Part shown: positions 1 to 5,322 of the stretch, one piece after another
How the letters are laid out: each line of letters opens with the position of its first letter
How positions within the stretch are numbered: position 1 is the stretch's first letter
From: Treponema sp.
Lineage (GTDB): Bacteria > Spirochaetota > Spirochaetia > Treponematales > Treponemataceae
Direction of reading: 5' to 3'
NCBI GenBank assembly: GCA_017963165.1
Contig: JAGCTZ010000038.1
Span: 1-5,682 of the forward strand
Length of the DNA stretch: 5,682 nt
The notes under the pieces: model-generated
Databases searched by the model: none
What the model was told of the DNA's origin: nothing
What the model saw: the letters and a program-made list of their open reading frames with translations, nothing else
Made by a program: the position numbers and the translations under genes

Positions 1-129
1 CTGCTGGTAGTCAATTTCCATGCCACCGCAGGCACAGCACATGGAGCACTCACTTCCGCAGCCAAGAGCGTCTGCAACTATTTTTTCTCTTTCTTCCTTT
101 GTGGTGTCTTTTATCAGAATACTTTTCAT
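1..129 (-). CDS. Cys-rich small protein, N-terminal fragment cut by window edge
   Basis: The frame is open from an ATG at 129 to the left edge, giving 43 residues that begin MKSILIKDTTKEEREKIV. Five cysteines cluster in a short stretch (C24, C28, C31, C32, C34, local sequence GCGSECSMCCACGG) just after an amphipathic, charged first helix. The start is supported by a strong Shine-Dalgarno site (AAGGGGG, minus strand at 146-140) and by a good -10 box upstream. From memory, small proteins starting with a similar MKSILIKDTT segment occur in gut clostridia and related anaerobes and are annotated as hypothetical; I know of no established function. The Cys cluster could bind a metal or an Fe-S centre or act in thiol chemistry, but this is inference. 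It is transcribed divergently from ridA across a shared promoter region. The C-terminus lies outside the window, so total length is unknown. Confidence 0.75.
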   Translation of the reverse strand, partial: MKSILIKDTTKEEREKIVADALGCGSECSMCCACGGMEIDYQQ

Positions 130-157
130 TGACTGTCAGCCCCCTTATTTGTATTAT
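129..157 (+). promoter_or_regulatory. Sigma70-type promoter for ridA
   Basis: TTGACT (129-134) is followed after exactly 17 bp by TATTAT (152-157); each hexamer has 5 of 6 consensus matches. The predicted start is near 164, giving a leader of about 34 nt that contains GGAGG at 187-191, six bases before the ridA ATG. The -35 box overlaps the start codon of the divergent small-protein gene by one base. Confidence 0.65.
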
Positions 158-181
158 ATCCCTATCTATCTTATAGGTAAA
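153..181 (-). promoter_or_regulatory. Sigma70-type promoter for the Cys-rich small protein
   Basis: On the minus strand there is a perfect -10 box TATAAT (158-153), a 17-bp spacer and a -35 box TTTACC (181-176, 4 of 6 matches to TTGACA). The predicted start point is near 146, immediately before the AAGGGGG ribosome site, giving a leader of about 17 nt. The -10 is almost coincident with that of the opposing ridA promoter. Confidence 0.6.
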
Positions 182-197
182 TATCTGGAGGCATACT

Positions 198-572
198 ATG
201 AAAACAATCGAAACAAAATCAGCACCGGCTGCAATCGGTCCTTACTCACAGGCTATTCTTGCAAACGGATTTTTATATACTTCAGGACAGATTCCTTTGA
301 ATCCTGAAACTGGCGCAATAGAAGGCCAGACCATTGAAGCACAGGCTGAACAGGCAATCAAAAATCTTAGTGAAATCTTAAAGGCTGCAGGAAGCGACTT
401 TTCAAAGGTCGTAAAAACAACCTGCTTCCTCGCCCATATTTCAGACTTTGCAGCTTTTAATGCAGTATACGAAAAGTACTTTGTTTCAAAGCCTGCCCGC
501 AGCTGTTTTGAAGTAGCAGCCCTCCCAAAAGGCGCACTTGTTGAAATTGAGGCCGTAGCTGTTGTAGAGTAA
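198..572 (+). CDS. ridA: RidA family 2-iminobutanoate/2-iminopropanoate deaminase
   Basis: This 124-residue protein is the usual full length for the RidA (YjgF/YER057c/UK114) family. RidA proteins are cytosolic trimers that hydrolyse reactive enamine/imine intermediates released by PLP enzymes such as threonine dehydratase, giving 2-oxoacids and ammonia and protecting other PLP enzymes from damage. Visible family features are the N-terminal AIGPYSQA segment with Y16, the YTSGQIPLNPETG strand-turn (27-39), and the C-terminal block PARSCFEVAALPKGALVEIE. That block carries R101, the expected counterpart of the carboxylate-binding arginine (Arg105 of E. coli RidA), then C103 and E117. These residues fit an active RidA subfamily member rather than the Rid groups lacking the arginine. 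The start is supported by GGAGG six bases upstream. The next gene begins 31 bp downstream with no terminator seen between, so the two are probably co-transcribed. Confidence 0.93.
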   Translation: MKTIETKSAPAAIGPYSQAILANGFLYTSGQIPLNPETGAIEGQTIEAQAEQAIKNLSEILKAAGSDFSKVVKTTCFLAHISDFAAFNAVYEKYFVSKPARSCFEVAALPKGALVEIEAVAVVE

Positions 573-603
573 AATTTGTAGACTAAAAAAGGTTGGTAGA
601 TAT

Positions 604-1086
604 ATGATAAATGAAAAAGTTTTAGACTTCCTCAAACAGAAGGGATACGCAGACAGACTTACTGAACACAAAGAAACAATCGATACAGTAGAACACGCAG
701 CTCAGCAGATTGGCTGTTCCGAAGCCGAGATTGCAAAAACGCTTTCATTTATCGTAGAAGAAAAACCTGTCATCGTAGTAATGGCAGGAGACGGCCGTGT
801 AAACTCATCAAAGTTCAAGGCTCTTTTTCATACAAAACCAAGCATGATTTCCCGCGACCAGGTCGAAGCAATCACCGGCTTTGCTCCCGGCGGGGTCTGC
901 CCTTTCAACGTTCCAAAAGAAATCCCCGTATGGCTCGATGTTTCAATGAAACGATTTGAATACATTCATCCGGCAGGCGGAAACTCTTTTACTTCGGTAA
1001 AGCTTACTCCGTCAGAGCTGGAAGAAGTATCAGGAGCTGTGGGCTGGTGTGATGTCTGCAAGGGCTGGGAATGCCCCAATCCCTAA
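604..1086 (+). CDS. YbaK/EbsC family protein, probable aminoacyl-tRNA deacylase
   Basis: This 160-residue single-domain protein has the YbaK/ProX editing-domain fold by sequence. In this family, free-standing trans-editing enzymes hydrolyse mischarged aminoacyl-tRNAs such as Ala-tRNA(Pro) or Cys-tRNA(Pro). Diagnostic features are the IAKTLSF segment with K45 (the conserved lysine), the MAGDGRVNSSKFK strand-helix (60-72), the GFAPGGVCPF signature (92-101) and the acidic strand VWLDVSMKRFE (109-119). Length and motifs suggest a full-length active protein; the exact substrate cannot be read from sequence. The C-terminus WCDVCKGWEC has three cysteines (C149, C152, C157), more than I recall in relatives. 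The ribosome site is weak (AAGG at 589-592, or GGTTGG), so translation may depend on co-expression with ridA. The stop lies 13 nt from the stop of convergent crcB and no clear terminator hairpin is visible. Confidence 0.88.
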   Translation: MINEKVLDFLKQKGYADRLTEHKETIDTVEHAAQQIGCSEAEIAKTLSFIVEEKPVIVVMAGDGRVNSSKFKALFHTKPSMISRDQVEAITGFAPGGVCPFNVPKEIPVWLDVSMKRFEYIHPAGGNSFTSVKLTPSELEEVSGAVGWCDVCKGWECPNP

Positions 1087-1099
1087 CGCAAGTCTTCTT

Positions 1100-1483
1100 T
1101 TAGTTTTGAGCTGAACAAGAAACAAGAACTTGACCTGCAAAAACCAGCCCCGCTCCGACAATCACGCTCAGAGCAACATACAAAAGTGCAATTCCTATGT
1201 GTCCTGTCTTAATCAGAGTCTCTGTTTCCAAAGCAAAAGTTGAAAAGGTTGTGAAGCCCCCACACAAACCGGTCTTTATAAAAAGCACAGTCTTTGGCGA
1301 AATGGAACTATTCTTTACGACAAGGGCTGCAATCAATCCGATAACAAAACAGCCAAGAAGATTTATAAGCAGAGTCTTTACTGGAAATGTAAAAGGCTCT
1401 TTCAAGGGAATCACTCCTATCAGATATCTGAGGCAGGCACCTACTCCACCTCCCAACGCTACTAGTAAACAATTCAGCAACAT
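1100..1483 (-). CDS. crcB: CrcB/Fluc family fluoride exporter
   Basis: This 127-residue membrane protein has four predicted transmembrane helices, the normal size for a Fluc fluoride channel. These work as antiparallel dual-topology dimers that let F- leave the cytoplasm. Family signatures are clear: GGGVGACLRY (11-20), the helix-2 asparagine in LLINLLGCFVIG (N41), and TGLCGGFTTFSTF (71-83), whose glycines and threonines form the central Na+ site and whose phenylalanines line the fluoride path. The same frame extends to an ATG at 1690, but that extension is antisense-like sequence inside the MATE gene. The ATG at 1483 is preceded by a very strong GGAGGAGG and starts at the family's normal N-terminus. 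The gene overlaps the 3' end of the MATE gene by 10 nt, suggesting translational coupling. Only one crcB copy is visible, fitting a homodimer. No fluoride riboswitch is seen ahead of the cluster. Confidence 0.93.
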   Translation of the reverse strand: MLLNCLLVALGGGVGACLRYLIGVIPLKEPFTFPVKTLLINLLGCFVIGLIAALVVKNSSISPKTVLFIKTGLCGGFTTFSTFALETETLIKTGHIGIALLYVALSVIVGAGLVFAGQVLVSCSAQN

Positions 1484-2829
1484 AATTCCTCCTCCTGTCT
1501 TCTCTTTTTCTCCAAAATTAAAAATACAATTCCGCACAAAGTAATCTGTACAAAGGTTGATGACGGAGTTGCAAGTCCGATTCTGAAAAGAGTTGGATTT
1601 GCAGTCCTGCTCATCAGATAGGAAACCGGAATACGCACACCAAAAGCTCCCACGATTCCCTGAATCATAACAAAAGAAGTTTTTCCGCATCCATTGAAAT
1701 ATCCGATAAAGCAGAAAAGAAAGGAAACAAAAAGTGTATCGATGGCATAGGCCTTAAGATAAGAGTGGGCAGCGGCAATGACTTCTGCATCCTTGGAGAA
1801 AATTGCGGCCAGAAGGTTTCCATGGAAGAAGGCAAAATAGCCCATAAAAAGGCCGCAGGCTAATGAGGCTGCAATAGAATACAAGAGGGCCTTTTTTGCA
1901 CGGTCATATTTTTGGGCACCGATATTCTGGGCAACAAAGGCACTTAAGGACTGTGAAAATGCCGAAGGAACAAGCATGATAAAGCCGCAGACACGTTCCG
2001 CTACTCCTACTCCTGCAGAAGCAATAAGCCCCAGTCGGTTGATGATTGCCGCAATCACAAGGAAAGATACAGTAACAAGCCCGTCCTGCAAAGAAATTGG
2101 CGCACCAGTTTTGCAAACCAGAGCCATAAGATTTCTCTTCCAGCGGATATTCTTTTTTGAAAAGGAAAAAGGAAGTCCTCTTTTTTTAGCAACAATCAGA
2201 CAGAAAAGTACACTTAATGCCTGAGCAATCACAGTAGCCAGAGCCGCTCCGCTTGCTGCCATGTGAAAAACAGCAACAAAAAGAAGATCACCAAAAATAT
2301 TTATGATACAGGCAACAAGAACTGTAAGCAGCGGAGTTTTAGAATCTCCCATTCCTCGGAAAACACCGCCCATCATATTGTAAGCAGTTATAAAAACCGT
2401 TCCTGCCGAACAGATATGAACGTACATGCAGGTTTTATCAAAGGCTTCTTTTGGAGTCTGCATAAGAAGAGCAAATGGTCGGGTGAGAAAAATCATCAGG
2501 ACGGAAACCAGAAGCGCAAGAAGTGCAAAAAACACCACACTTGTTCCAACAATATCTGCAGCCATTTCTTTTTTTTCGGCACCCAGGGCCTGGCCCATCT
2601 GAATGGTAGTACCCATAGCAAGCCCAACGATTAAAAAGGTGATGGTCTGCATCATCATGGTTCCGGTAGCAACTGCAGAAACATCAGCCGCATTTCCAAA
2701 CTGACCTACAATCAGTAAATCAACAGCACCATAAAAAGACTGTAAAAATAAAGCTCCAAGAACAGGAAGCGCAAAACGTAAAAGCCGGGGCGCAATTTTC
2801 CCGGACGTAAACAAAGTTGTTTCAGCCAT
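1474..2829 (-). CDS. MATE family multidrug/Na+ efflux transporter
   Basis: This 451-residue protein is very hydrophobic and consistent with the 12 transmembrane helices of MATE transporters, which expel cationic drugs, dyes or metabolites in exchange for Na+ or H+. Two MATE halves are visible. The first has YGAVDLLIVGQFGN (33-46), the signature GVFRGMGDSKTPL (155-167) and IINIFGDLLF (175-184). The second has FVAQNIGAQKYDRAKKAL (298-315), GYFNGCGKT (376-384) and GVRIPVSYL (397-405). The repeat of FVAQ/NxGA and GxxRGMG/GxFNGCGKT elements reflects the known internal duplication. Substrate cannot be assigned. The start at 2829 gives the usual MATE N-terminus but has only a weak ribosome site (GGAT), 19 nt after the upstream GNAT stop, consistent with a downstream gene in an operon. 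The C-terminus KKRRQEEELCC is cytosolic in character and its coding sequence contains the crcB ribosome site. Confidence 0.93.
   Translation of the reverse strand: MAETTLFTSGKIAPRLLRFALPVLGALFLQSFYGAVDLLIVGQFGNAADVSAVATGTMMMQTITFLIVGLAMGTTIQMGQALGAEKKEMAADIVGTSVVFFALLALLVSVLMIFLTRPFALLMQTPKEAFDKTCMYVHICSAGTVFITAYNMMGGVFRGMGDSKTPLLTVLVACIINIFGDLLFVAVFHMAASGAALATVIAQALSVLFCLIVAKKRGLPFSFSKKNIRWKRNLMALVCKTGAPISLQDGLVTVSFLVIAAIINRLGLIASAGVGVAERVCGFIMLVPSAFSQSLSAFVAQNIGAQKYDRAKKALLYSIAASLACGLFMGYFAFFHGNLLAAIFSKDAEVIAAAHSYLKAYAIDTLFVSFLFCFIGYFNGCGKTSFVMIQGIVGAFGVRIPVSYLMSRTANPTLFRIGLATPSSTFVQITLCGIVFLILEKKRRQEEELCC
1488..1495 (-). promoter_or_regulatory. Strong ribosome binding site fixing the crcB start
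   Basis: The minus strand reads GGAGGAGG four bases ahead of the ATG at 1483, inside the last codons of the MATE gene. It decides the crcB start against the longer in-frame extension. Confidence 0.8.
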
Positions 2830-2848
2830 AAGTTATCCAAATTAAAAG

Positions 2849-3295
2849 CTAATCTTTAAACCACTTGAGAAACGATTTTTTGCTGCCAGTCTCAAAGCCG
2901 ATTTTTTCGTAGAATTTGTGGGCTTCTGTTCTGGCGATTCCGCTTTCGAGGAACACCTTGTAGCAGTTATTAGTTTTTGCAAACTCGGTAGCCGCATCAA
3001 TTACTTTTTTGGCAAGTCCCTGACGGCGGTAGCCTTCATGTGTAACAACATTTTCGATAAAGCCTATTGAGCGGGCACCGTTTGTAAGATTTGGAATTAT
3101 TGCGCAGTAACAGGTTGCCACAACTTTGCCTGCATCAACTGCACCAAAATATTTTATGTATTTGTTGTTCTCGATCTCATTTTTCCAGACTTCCAGAGAT
3201 TTTTCATAAGAATAGTTTTTGTTTACATCACTAAGTTGAACATAAAGCTCTAAAAGAGATTCAAGGTCGCCTGCATTTAATTCTCTGATTTCCAT
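2849..3295 (-). CDS. GNAT family N-acetyltransferase, single domain
   Basis: This 148-residue cytosolic protein is a complete GCN5-related acetyltransferase, which transfers acetyl from acetyl-CoA to an amine; the substrate is not identifiable. Motif A is intact: FIENVVTHEGYRRQGLAKKV (79-98), with the acetyl-CoA pyrophosphate loop R90-R-Q-G93-L-A95. Motif B is AHKFYEKIGF (125-134), with Y129 at the usual general-acid position. The frame can be extended seven codons to an ATG at 3316. The inner ATG at 3295 is preferred because GAGG (3304-3301) lies five bases upstream and MEIRELNAGDLESL is a standard GNAT opening. It is the first gene of a probable GNAT-MATE-crcB transcript. Its neighbour in the opposite direction is a second GNAT gene. 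Pairing with an efflux pump could mean that one compound is both acetylated and exported, but this is inference only. Confidence 0.9.
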   Translation of the reverse strand: MEIRELNAGDLESLLELYVQLSDVNKNYSYEKSLEVWKNEIENNKYIKYFGAVDAGKVVATCYCAIIPNLTNGARSIGFIENVVTHEGYRRQGLAKKVIDAATEFAKTNNCYKVFLESGIARTEAHKFYEKIGFETGSKKSFLKWFKD

Positions 3296-3300
3296 AGCCG

Positions 3301-3304
3301 CCTC
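3301..3304 (-). promoter_or_regulatory. Ribosome binding site deciding the GNAT start
   Basis: The minus strand has GAGG at 3304-3301, five bases before the ATG at 3295. The alternative ATG at 3316 is preceded only by an A-rich run without a purine-rich SD match, so the shorter protein is favoured. Confidence 0.5.
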
Positions 3305-3316
3305 GCCTACTGACAT

Positions 3317-3406
3317 TTTTTCTGCATTTATCTTATACTAAAACACGATAAAAGGCGATAGTGTGATTAATGACACTTGTGTGTCTTGCTGAAAAGCCCA
3401 AAGTCC
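3317..3406. promoter_or_regulatory. Divergent promoter region between two GNAT genes
   Basis: This short region must drive the minus-strand GNAT-MATE-crcB cluster and the plus-strand GNAT gene. On the minus strand TATAAG (3337-3332) is a credible -10, but no good -35 sits 17 bp upstream (TATCGC). On the plus strand ATTAAT (3366-3371) is a weak -10 with no clear -35. A perfect 5-bp inverted repeat GACAC-TTGT-GTGTC (3372-3385) lies just downstream of that -10 and could be a small operator or a leader hairpin. None of these is strong on its own. Confidence 0.35.
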
Positions 3407-3415
3407 AGGAAGGAG
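3407..3415 (+). promoter_or_regulatory. Ribosome binding site fixing the second GNAT start
   Basis: AGGAAGGAG lies five bases before the ATG at 3421. The longer in-frame ATG at 3370 has no SD match, so it is rejected as the start. Confidence 0.75.
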
Positions 3416-3420
3416 CATTT

Positions 3421-4248
3421 ATGACTATAGACAATTTTGCAGACGAGCGTGATTTTAAACTTCTGGAGCAGGACAGATTTACCTTCTTTGTTTTGAAGAG
3501 GATTCTTGCTCTTCCCTGTGAACTGATTTTGAGCGACCACGAAAGGCTTATCATCTGTCTTAGCTCTGTTCCTTTTCCTGTGTGGATCTGGACTGCAGAC
3601 GATGCTACTCCCGAAGAAATGGAAAAAGCATATGCTCTTATGAAAGAAAAGCGCTATCTTGACGGCACTCACACTTTTAACATGAAATACGAGCTTGCAG
3701 AATTCTTCATAAAAAAATCAGCTGAAGAAAGTCCGGCACACCCGGGTCTTGCAAAGTTTTCAATTCAAAAAAATATGTTTGCCTATGATAACCCAAAGCC
3801 TGTTAAGCCTGAGTCTGCCTCAAGCATAGACGGTCACTTACATCAGTGCCAGGCAGAAGACATTGATGAGCTTTTTGAAATAACTAAGACCTTCCACAAA
3901 GAAACTGATGTTCCTATAGCAGGCAAAGACGAAACTCTTGCAAAAATCGAGCAGGGAATAAAAGACGGTCTTTACTATTTCTGGAAAAATCAGGAAGGTA
4001 AAAACGTAGCCTGCTGCATCTACCGTCCAAACGGAGACCTTGCTTCTCTTGGGCTTGTCTTCACCCGCCCTGAATACCGCCGCCGTCATTATGCAGAAAA
4101 TCTTGTTTACGGGGTGACAAAAATCGCCCAGGAAAAAGGCTATCTACCGATGCTCTACACCGATGCAGATTACGCAGCTTCAAATGCCTGCTACGAAAAA
4201 ATCGGCTACATTCTGCGCGGAAAGCTTTGTACAATTGGAGTGAAATAA
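3421..4248 (+). CDS. Two-part GNAT family acetyltransferase
   Basis: This 275-residue protein has a C-terminal GNAT domain (about 139-275) and an N-terminal region (1-135) of different character that I do not recognise as a named domain. It may be a degenerate GNAT-like half, as in other two-domain GNAT proteins. In the C-terminal part, motif A is LGLVFTRPEYRRRHYAENLV (210-229) and motif B is ASNACYEKIGYILRG (253-267), with Y258 at the usual catalytic position. The acetyl-CoA loop reads R220-R-R-H223-Y-A225, so the usually conserved glycine is histidine. Binding may be altered but is not excluded, because variation is known in the family. The N-terminal part contains FPVWIWTADDAT (52-63) followed by a helical stretch. 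Substrate is unknown. The gene is monocistronic as far as can be seen and diverges from the single-domain GNAT gene; the two share little beyond the fold. Confidence 0.85.
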   Translation: MTIDNFADERDFKLLEQDRFTFFVLKRILALPCELILSDHERLIICLSSVPFPVWIWTADDATPEEMEKAYALMKEKRYLDGTHTFNMKYELAEFFIKKSAEESPAHPGLAKFSIQKNMFAYDNPKPVKPESASSIDGHLHQCQAEDIDELFEITKTFHKETDVPIAGKDETLAKIEQGIKDGLYYFWKNQEGKNVACCIYRPNGDLASLGLVFTRPEYRRRHYAENLVYGVTKIAQEKGYLPMLYTDADYAASNACYEKIGYILRGKLCTIGVK

Positions 4249-4406
4249 AACAAGACAAAAACAACAAGTTTGTGCTCTGCGTAATAAAGGCTTCATCAGA
4301 AAATAAACGGACTGTGCCAAAGCGTGTTCGTAAAGCCTATTTAATCTTGAACATTCCAAAGTTGCTTTTCAGTGCTTCGAGGTTGCTCTGATTTGTACAT
4401 TTGCTC
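4249..4406. other. Gap between convergent genes with no convincing gene
   Basis: This stretch separates two convergent stop codons. It contains AGGCTT (4288-4293) and its inverted copy AAGCCT (4333-4338), 39 bases apart, too far for a normal terminator hairpin. There is also a short minus-strand reading frame whose last residues look like a protein tail (4337-4414). No good rho-independent terminator with a T-run was found for either neighbour. It may be decayed sequence. Confidence 0.4.
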
Positions 4407-5162
4407 CTATTTTTTTATTCTATTCACTTTAATGACAGCTAACGATATTGCCAGAAGAACCTGAAGTCCGCTGGACACCAGAATTCCGGTGCCATTGTTA
4501 ATTGATAATCCATAACTCACGACAGCATTACCAATTGCATGAAAAAGTATGCAGGGTATTATGCTTCCTTTTACCTTGTGCAAGGCCGCTGCTGAAAAAG
4601 CCGAACCTGCCAGTGAAATTGCAAACCATAGATAACTTCCGGAATACTGGTATGTGCCTTTTATAAAGCAAAGTGGAATATGCCACACAAGCCAGATAGC
4701 AAAATTTATTAAGCTGGCGATTATGAATCCACACTTTTTTTCTAAGACTGGTTGTAAATATCCTCTCCATCCAACCTCTTCAAATCCGCCAAACAAAAAC
4801 ATTACAGGAGTAAATACAAGCACCTGCCAGAAGCTTCCTGTAATCCTTACATCTCCAAACAGAAATGGAATTCCAAATCGGGCTGCTAAAAAAACAGCAA
4901 GCAGAATTAATTCCAAAAGAGGATTATTAAAACAGAAAACTTTTTTCAGAATAGATTTTAAGCCGTTACCGGCACTTTCTTTTCGCCAGAGAATACATGC
5001 AGCAATTGCAGGAGCACAAGCGGCAATTAAATAGAAAATAATTCCAATATTGTAAGCAGGGTGCTCATAGAAACCCAAGCTGCTTAAAAGTATATCTAAG
5101 CCCCAGAACAAATATGTTATAGCAAAGGTTATTATTAAATAGCTGCTTAATTTTTTTGGCAT
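4407..5162 (-). CDS. CPBP (Abi/CaaX-type) intramembrane glutamic endopeptidase
   Basis: This 251-residue integral membrane protein has about seven to eight predicted helices and carries the CPBP (CaaX protease and bacteriocin-processing, PF02517) core. Motif 1 is GGFEEVGWRGYLQP, with E128, E129 and R133. Motif 2 is IWLVWHIP, with H161 preceded by W157 instead of the common F. Motif 3 is LFHAIGNAV, with H208 and N212. Together these provide the glutamate/histidine catalytic set, so the enzyme appears intact. Bacterial members act in bacteriocin maturation or self-immunity, membrane-protein processing or unknown roles; no bacteriocin gene is visible here. The ribosome site is modest: AGAGGA 11 bases, or ACGGG 5 bases, before the ATG. 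The gene is A+T-rich by eye relative to the transporter genes. It diverges from an AraC-type regulator gene, which is the obvious candidate controller. Confidence 0.9.
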   Translation of the reverse strand: MPKKLSSYLIITFAITYLFWGLDILLSSLGFYEHPAYNIGIIFYLIAACAPAIAACILWRKESAGNGLKSILKKVFCFNNPLLELILLAVFLAARFGIPFLFGDVRITGSFWQVLVFTPVMFLFGGFEEVGWRGYLQPVLEKKCGFIIASLINFAIWLVWHIPLCFIKGTYQYSGSYLWFAISLAGSAFSAAALHKVKGSIIPCILFHAIGNAVVSYGLSINNGTGILVSSGLQVLLAISLAVIKVNRIKK

Positions 5163-5207
5163 AGAAACCCGTTTCCTCTAAACTTTGGAATTGTCTCGTC
5201 TTTTATT

Positions 5208-5236
5208 AATCTAAACCCTTTTAATTGCAATGACAA
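5208..5236 (-). promoter_or_regulatory. Probable promoter of the CPBP protease gene
   Basis: The minus strand has TTGTCA (5236-5231, 5 of 6 consensus), a 17-bp spacer and TAGATT (5213-5208, 4 of 6). The predicted start is near 5201, giving a leader of about 39 nt. The -35 box abuts the left arm of an inverted repeat, so a bound regulator would affect polymerase access. Confidence 0.45.
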
Positions 5237-5257
5237 CTTCTGTTTTGCGATAGAAGT
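5236..5257. repeat. Inverted repeat, candidate operator in the AraC/CPBP divergent region
   Basis: ACTTCT (5236-5241) and AGAAGT (5252-5257) are a perfect 6-bp inverted repeat around a 10-bp centre, about one to one and a half helical turns between arm centres. It overlaps the end of the CPBP -35 box and lies about 36 bp upstream of a possible AraC-gene -10 (TACAAT, 5293-5298). Position suggests an operator, though AraC-family monomers more often use direct repeats. Confidence 0.35.
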
Positions 5258-5280
5258 GCAAATATTATCAAGACGCAAAA
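5243..5280. repeat. Second inverted repeat TTTTGCG/CGCAAAA in the same region
   Basis: TTTTGCG (5243-5249) and CGCAAAA (5274-5280) form a perfect 7-bp inverted repeat with 24 bases between. Its left arm sits inside the loop of the neighbouring 6-bp repeat, so the two could not both form as hairpins. It may be a second regulator site or chance in A+T-rich DNA. Confidence 0.3.
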
Positions 5281-5292
5281 GAACATCGCTGC

Positions 5293-5298
5293 TACAAT
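5293..5298 (+). promoter_or_regulatory. Possible -10 box for the AraC-type regulator gene
   Basis: TACAAT matches the -10 consensus in 5 of 6 bases and would place the start near 5305, about 11 bases before the AAGGAGG ribosome site. No good -35 lies at the right spacing (AAGACG), so an activator-dependent or autoregulated promoter is possible. TATAAA at 5304-5309 is an alternative but would start transcription within the ribosome site. Confidence 0.3.
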
Positions 5299-5315
5299 TA
5301 CCGTATAAACTTTTG

Positions 5316-5322
5316 AAGGAGG
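5316..5322 (+). promoter_or_regulatory. Consensus ribosome binding site of the AraC-type gene
   Basis: AAGGAGG is a full match to the anti-SD core, seven bases before the ATG at 5330, and fixes the start of this edge-truncated gene. Confidence 0.8.

Noticed and set aside
1064..1084. GGGAATGCCCCAATCCC as a bidirectional terminator for ybaK-like and crcB
   Set aside because: The stem is only about four pairs, lies inside coding sequence and is not followed by a T-run on either strand.
1484..1690. 69-codon N-terminal extension of crcB in the same frame
   Set aside because: It lies wholly inside the MATE gene in another frame, lacks membrane or family features, and the ATG at 1483 has GGAGGAGG and the normal CrcB N-terminus.
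2263..2634. 123-codon plus-strand ORF, Lys/Asn/Ser-rich
   Set aside because: It is antisense to the well-supported MATE gene, low in complexity and has no ribosome site; a shadow frame.
3296..3316. Seven-codon upstream extension of the single-domain GNAT gene
   Set aside because: The ATG at 3316 lacks an SD match and MEIREL at 3295 is the usual opening; not fully excluded.
3370..3420. 17-codon upstream extension of the second GNAT gene
   Set aside because: No ribosome site precedes the ATG at 3370, while AGGAAGGAG precedes the ATG at 3421; the extension would also cover the likely promoter and leader.
4341..4400. Minus-strand 19-codon ORF starting at 4400 just after the CPBP stop
   Set aside because: AGGAG is only three bases from the ATG, too close for efficient initiation, and the peptide has no recognisable character.
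4654..5034. 126-codon plus-strand ORF antisense to the CPBP gene
   Set aside because: The opposite strand encodes all three CPBP motifs; this frame shows no domain and no ribosome site.
3355..5253. GCGATAG present in both divergent intergenic regions (3355-3361 and 5247-5253)
   Set aside because: Seven bases shared between two A+T-rich regions can easily be chance, and the flanks do not agree beyond it.
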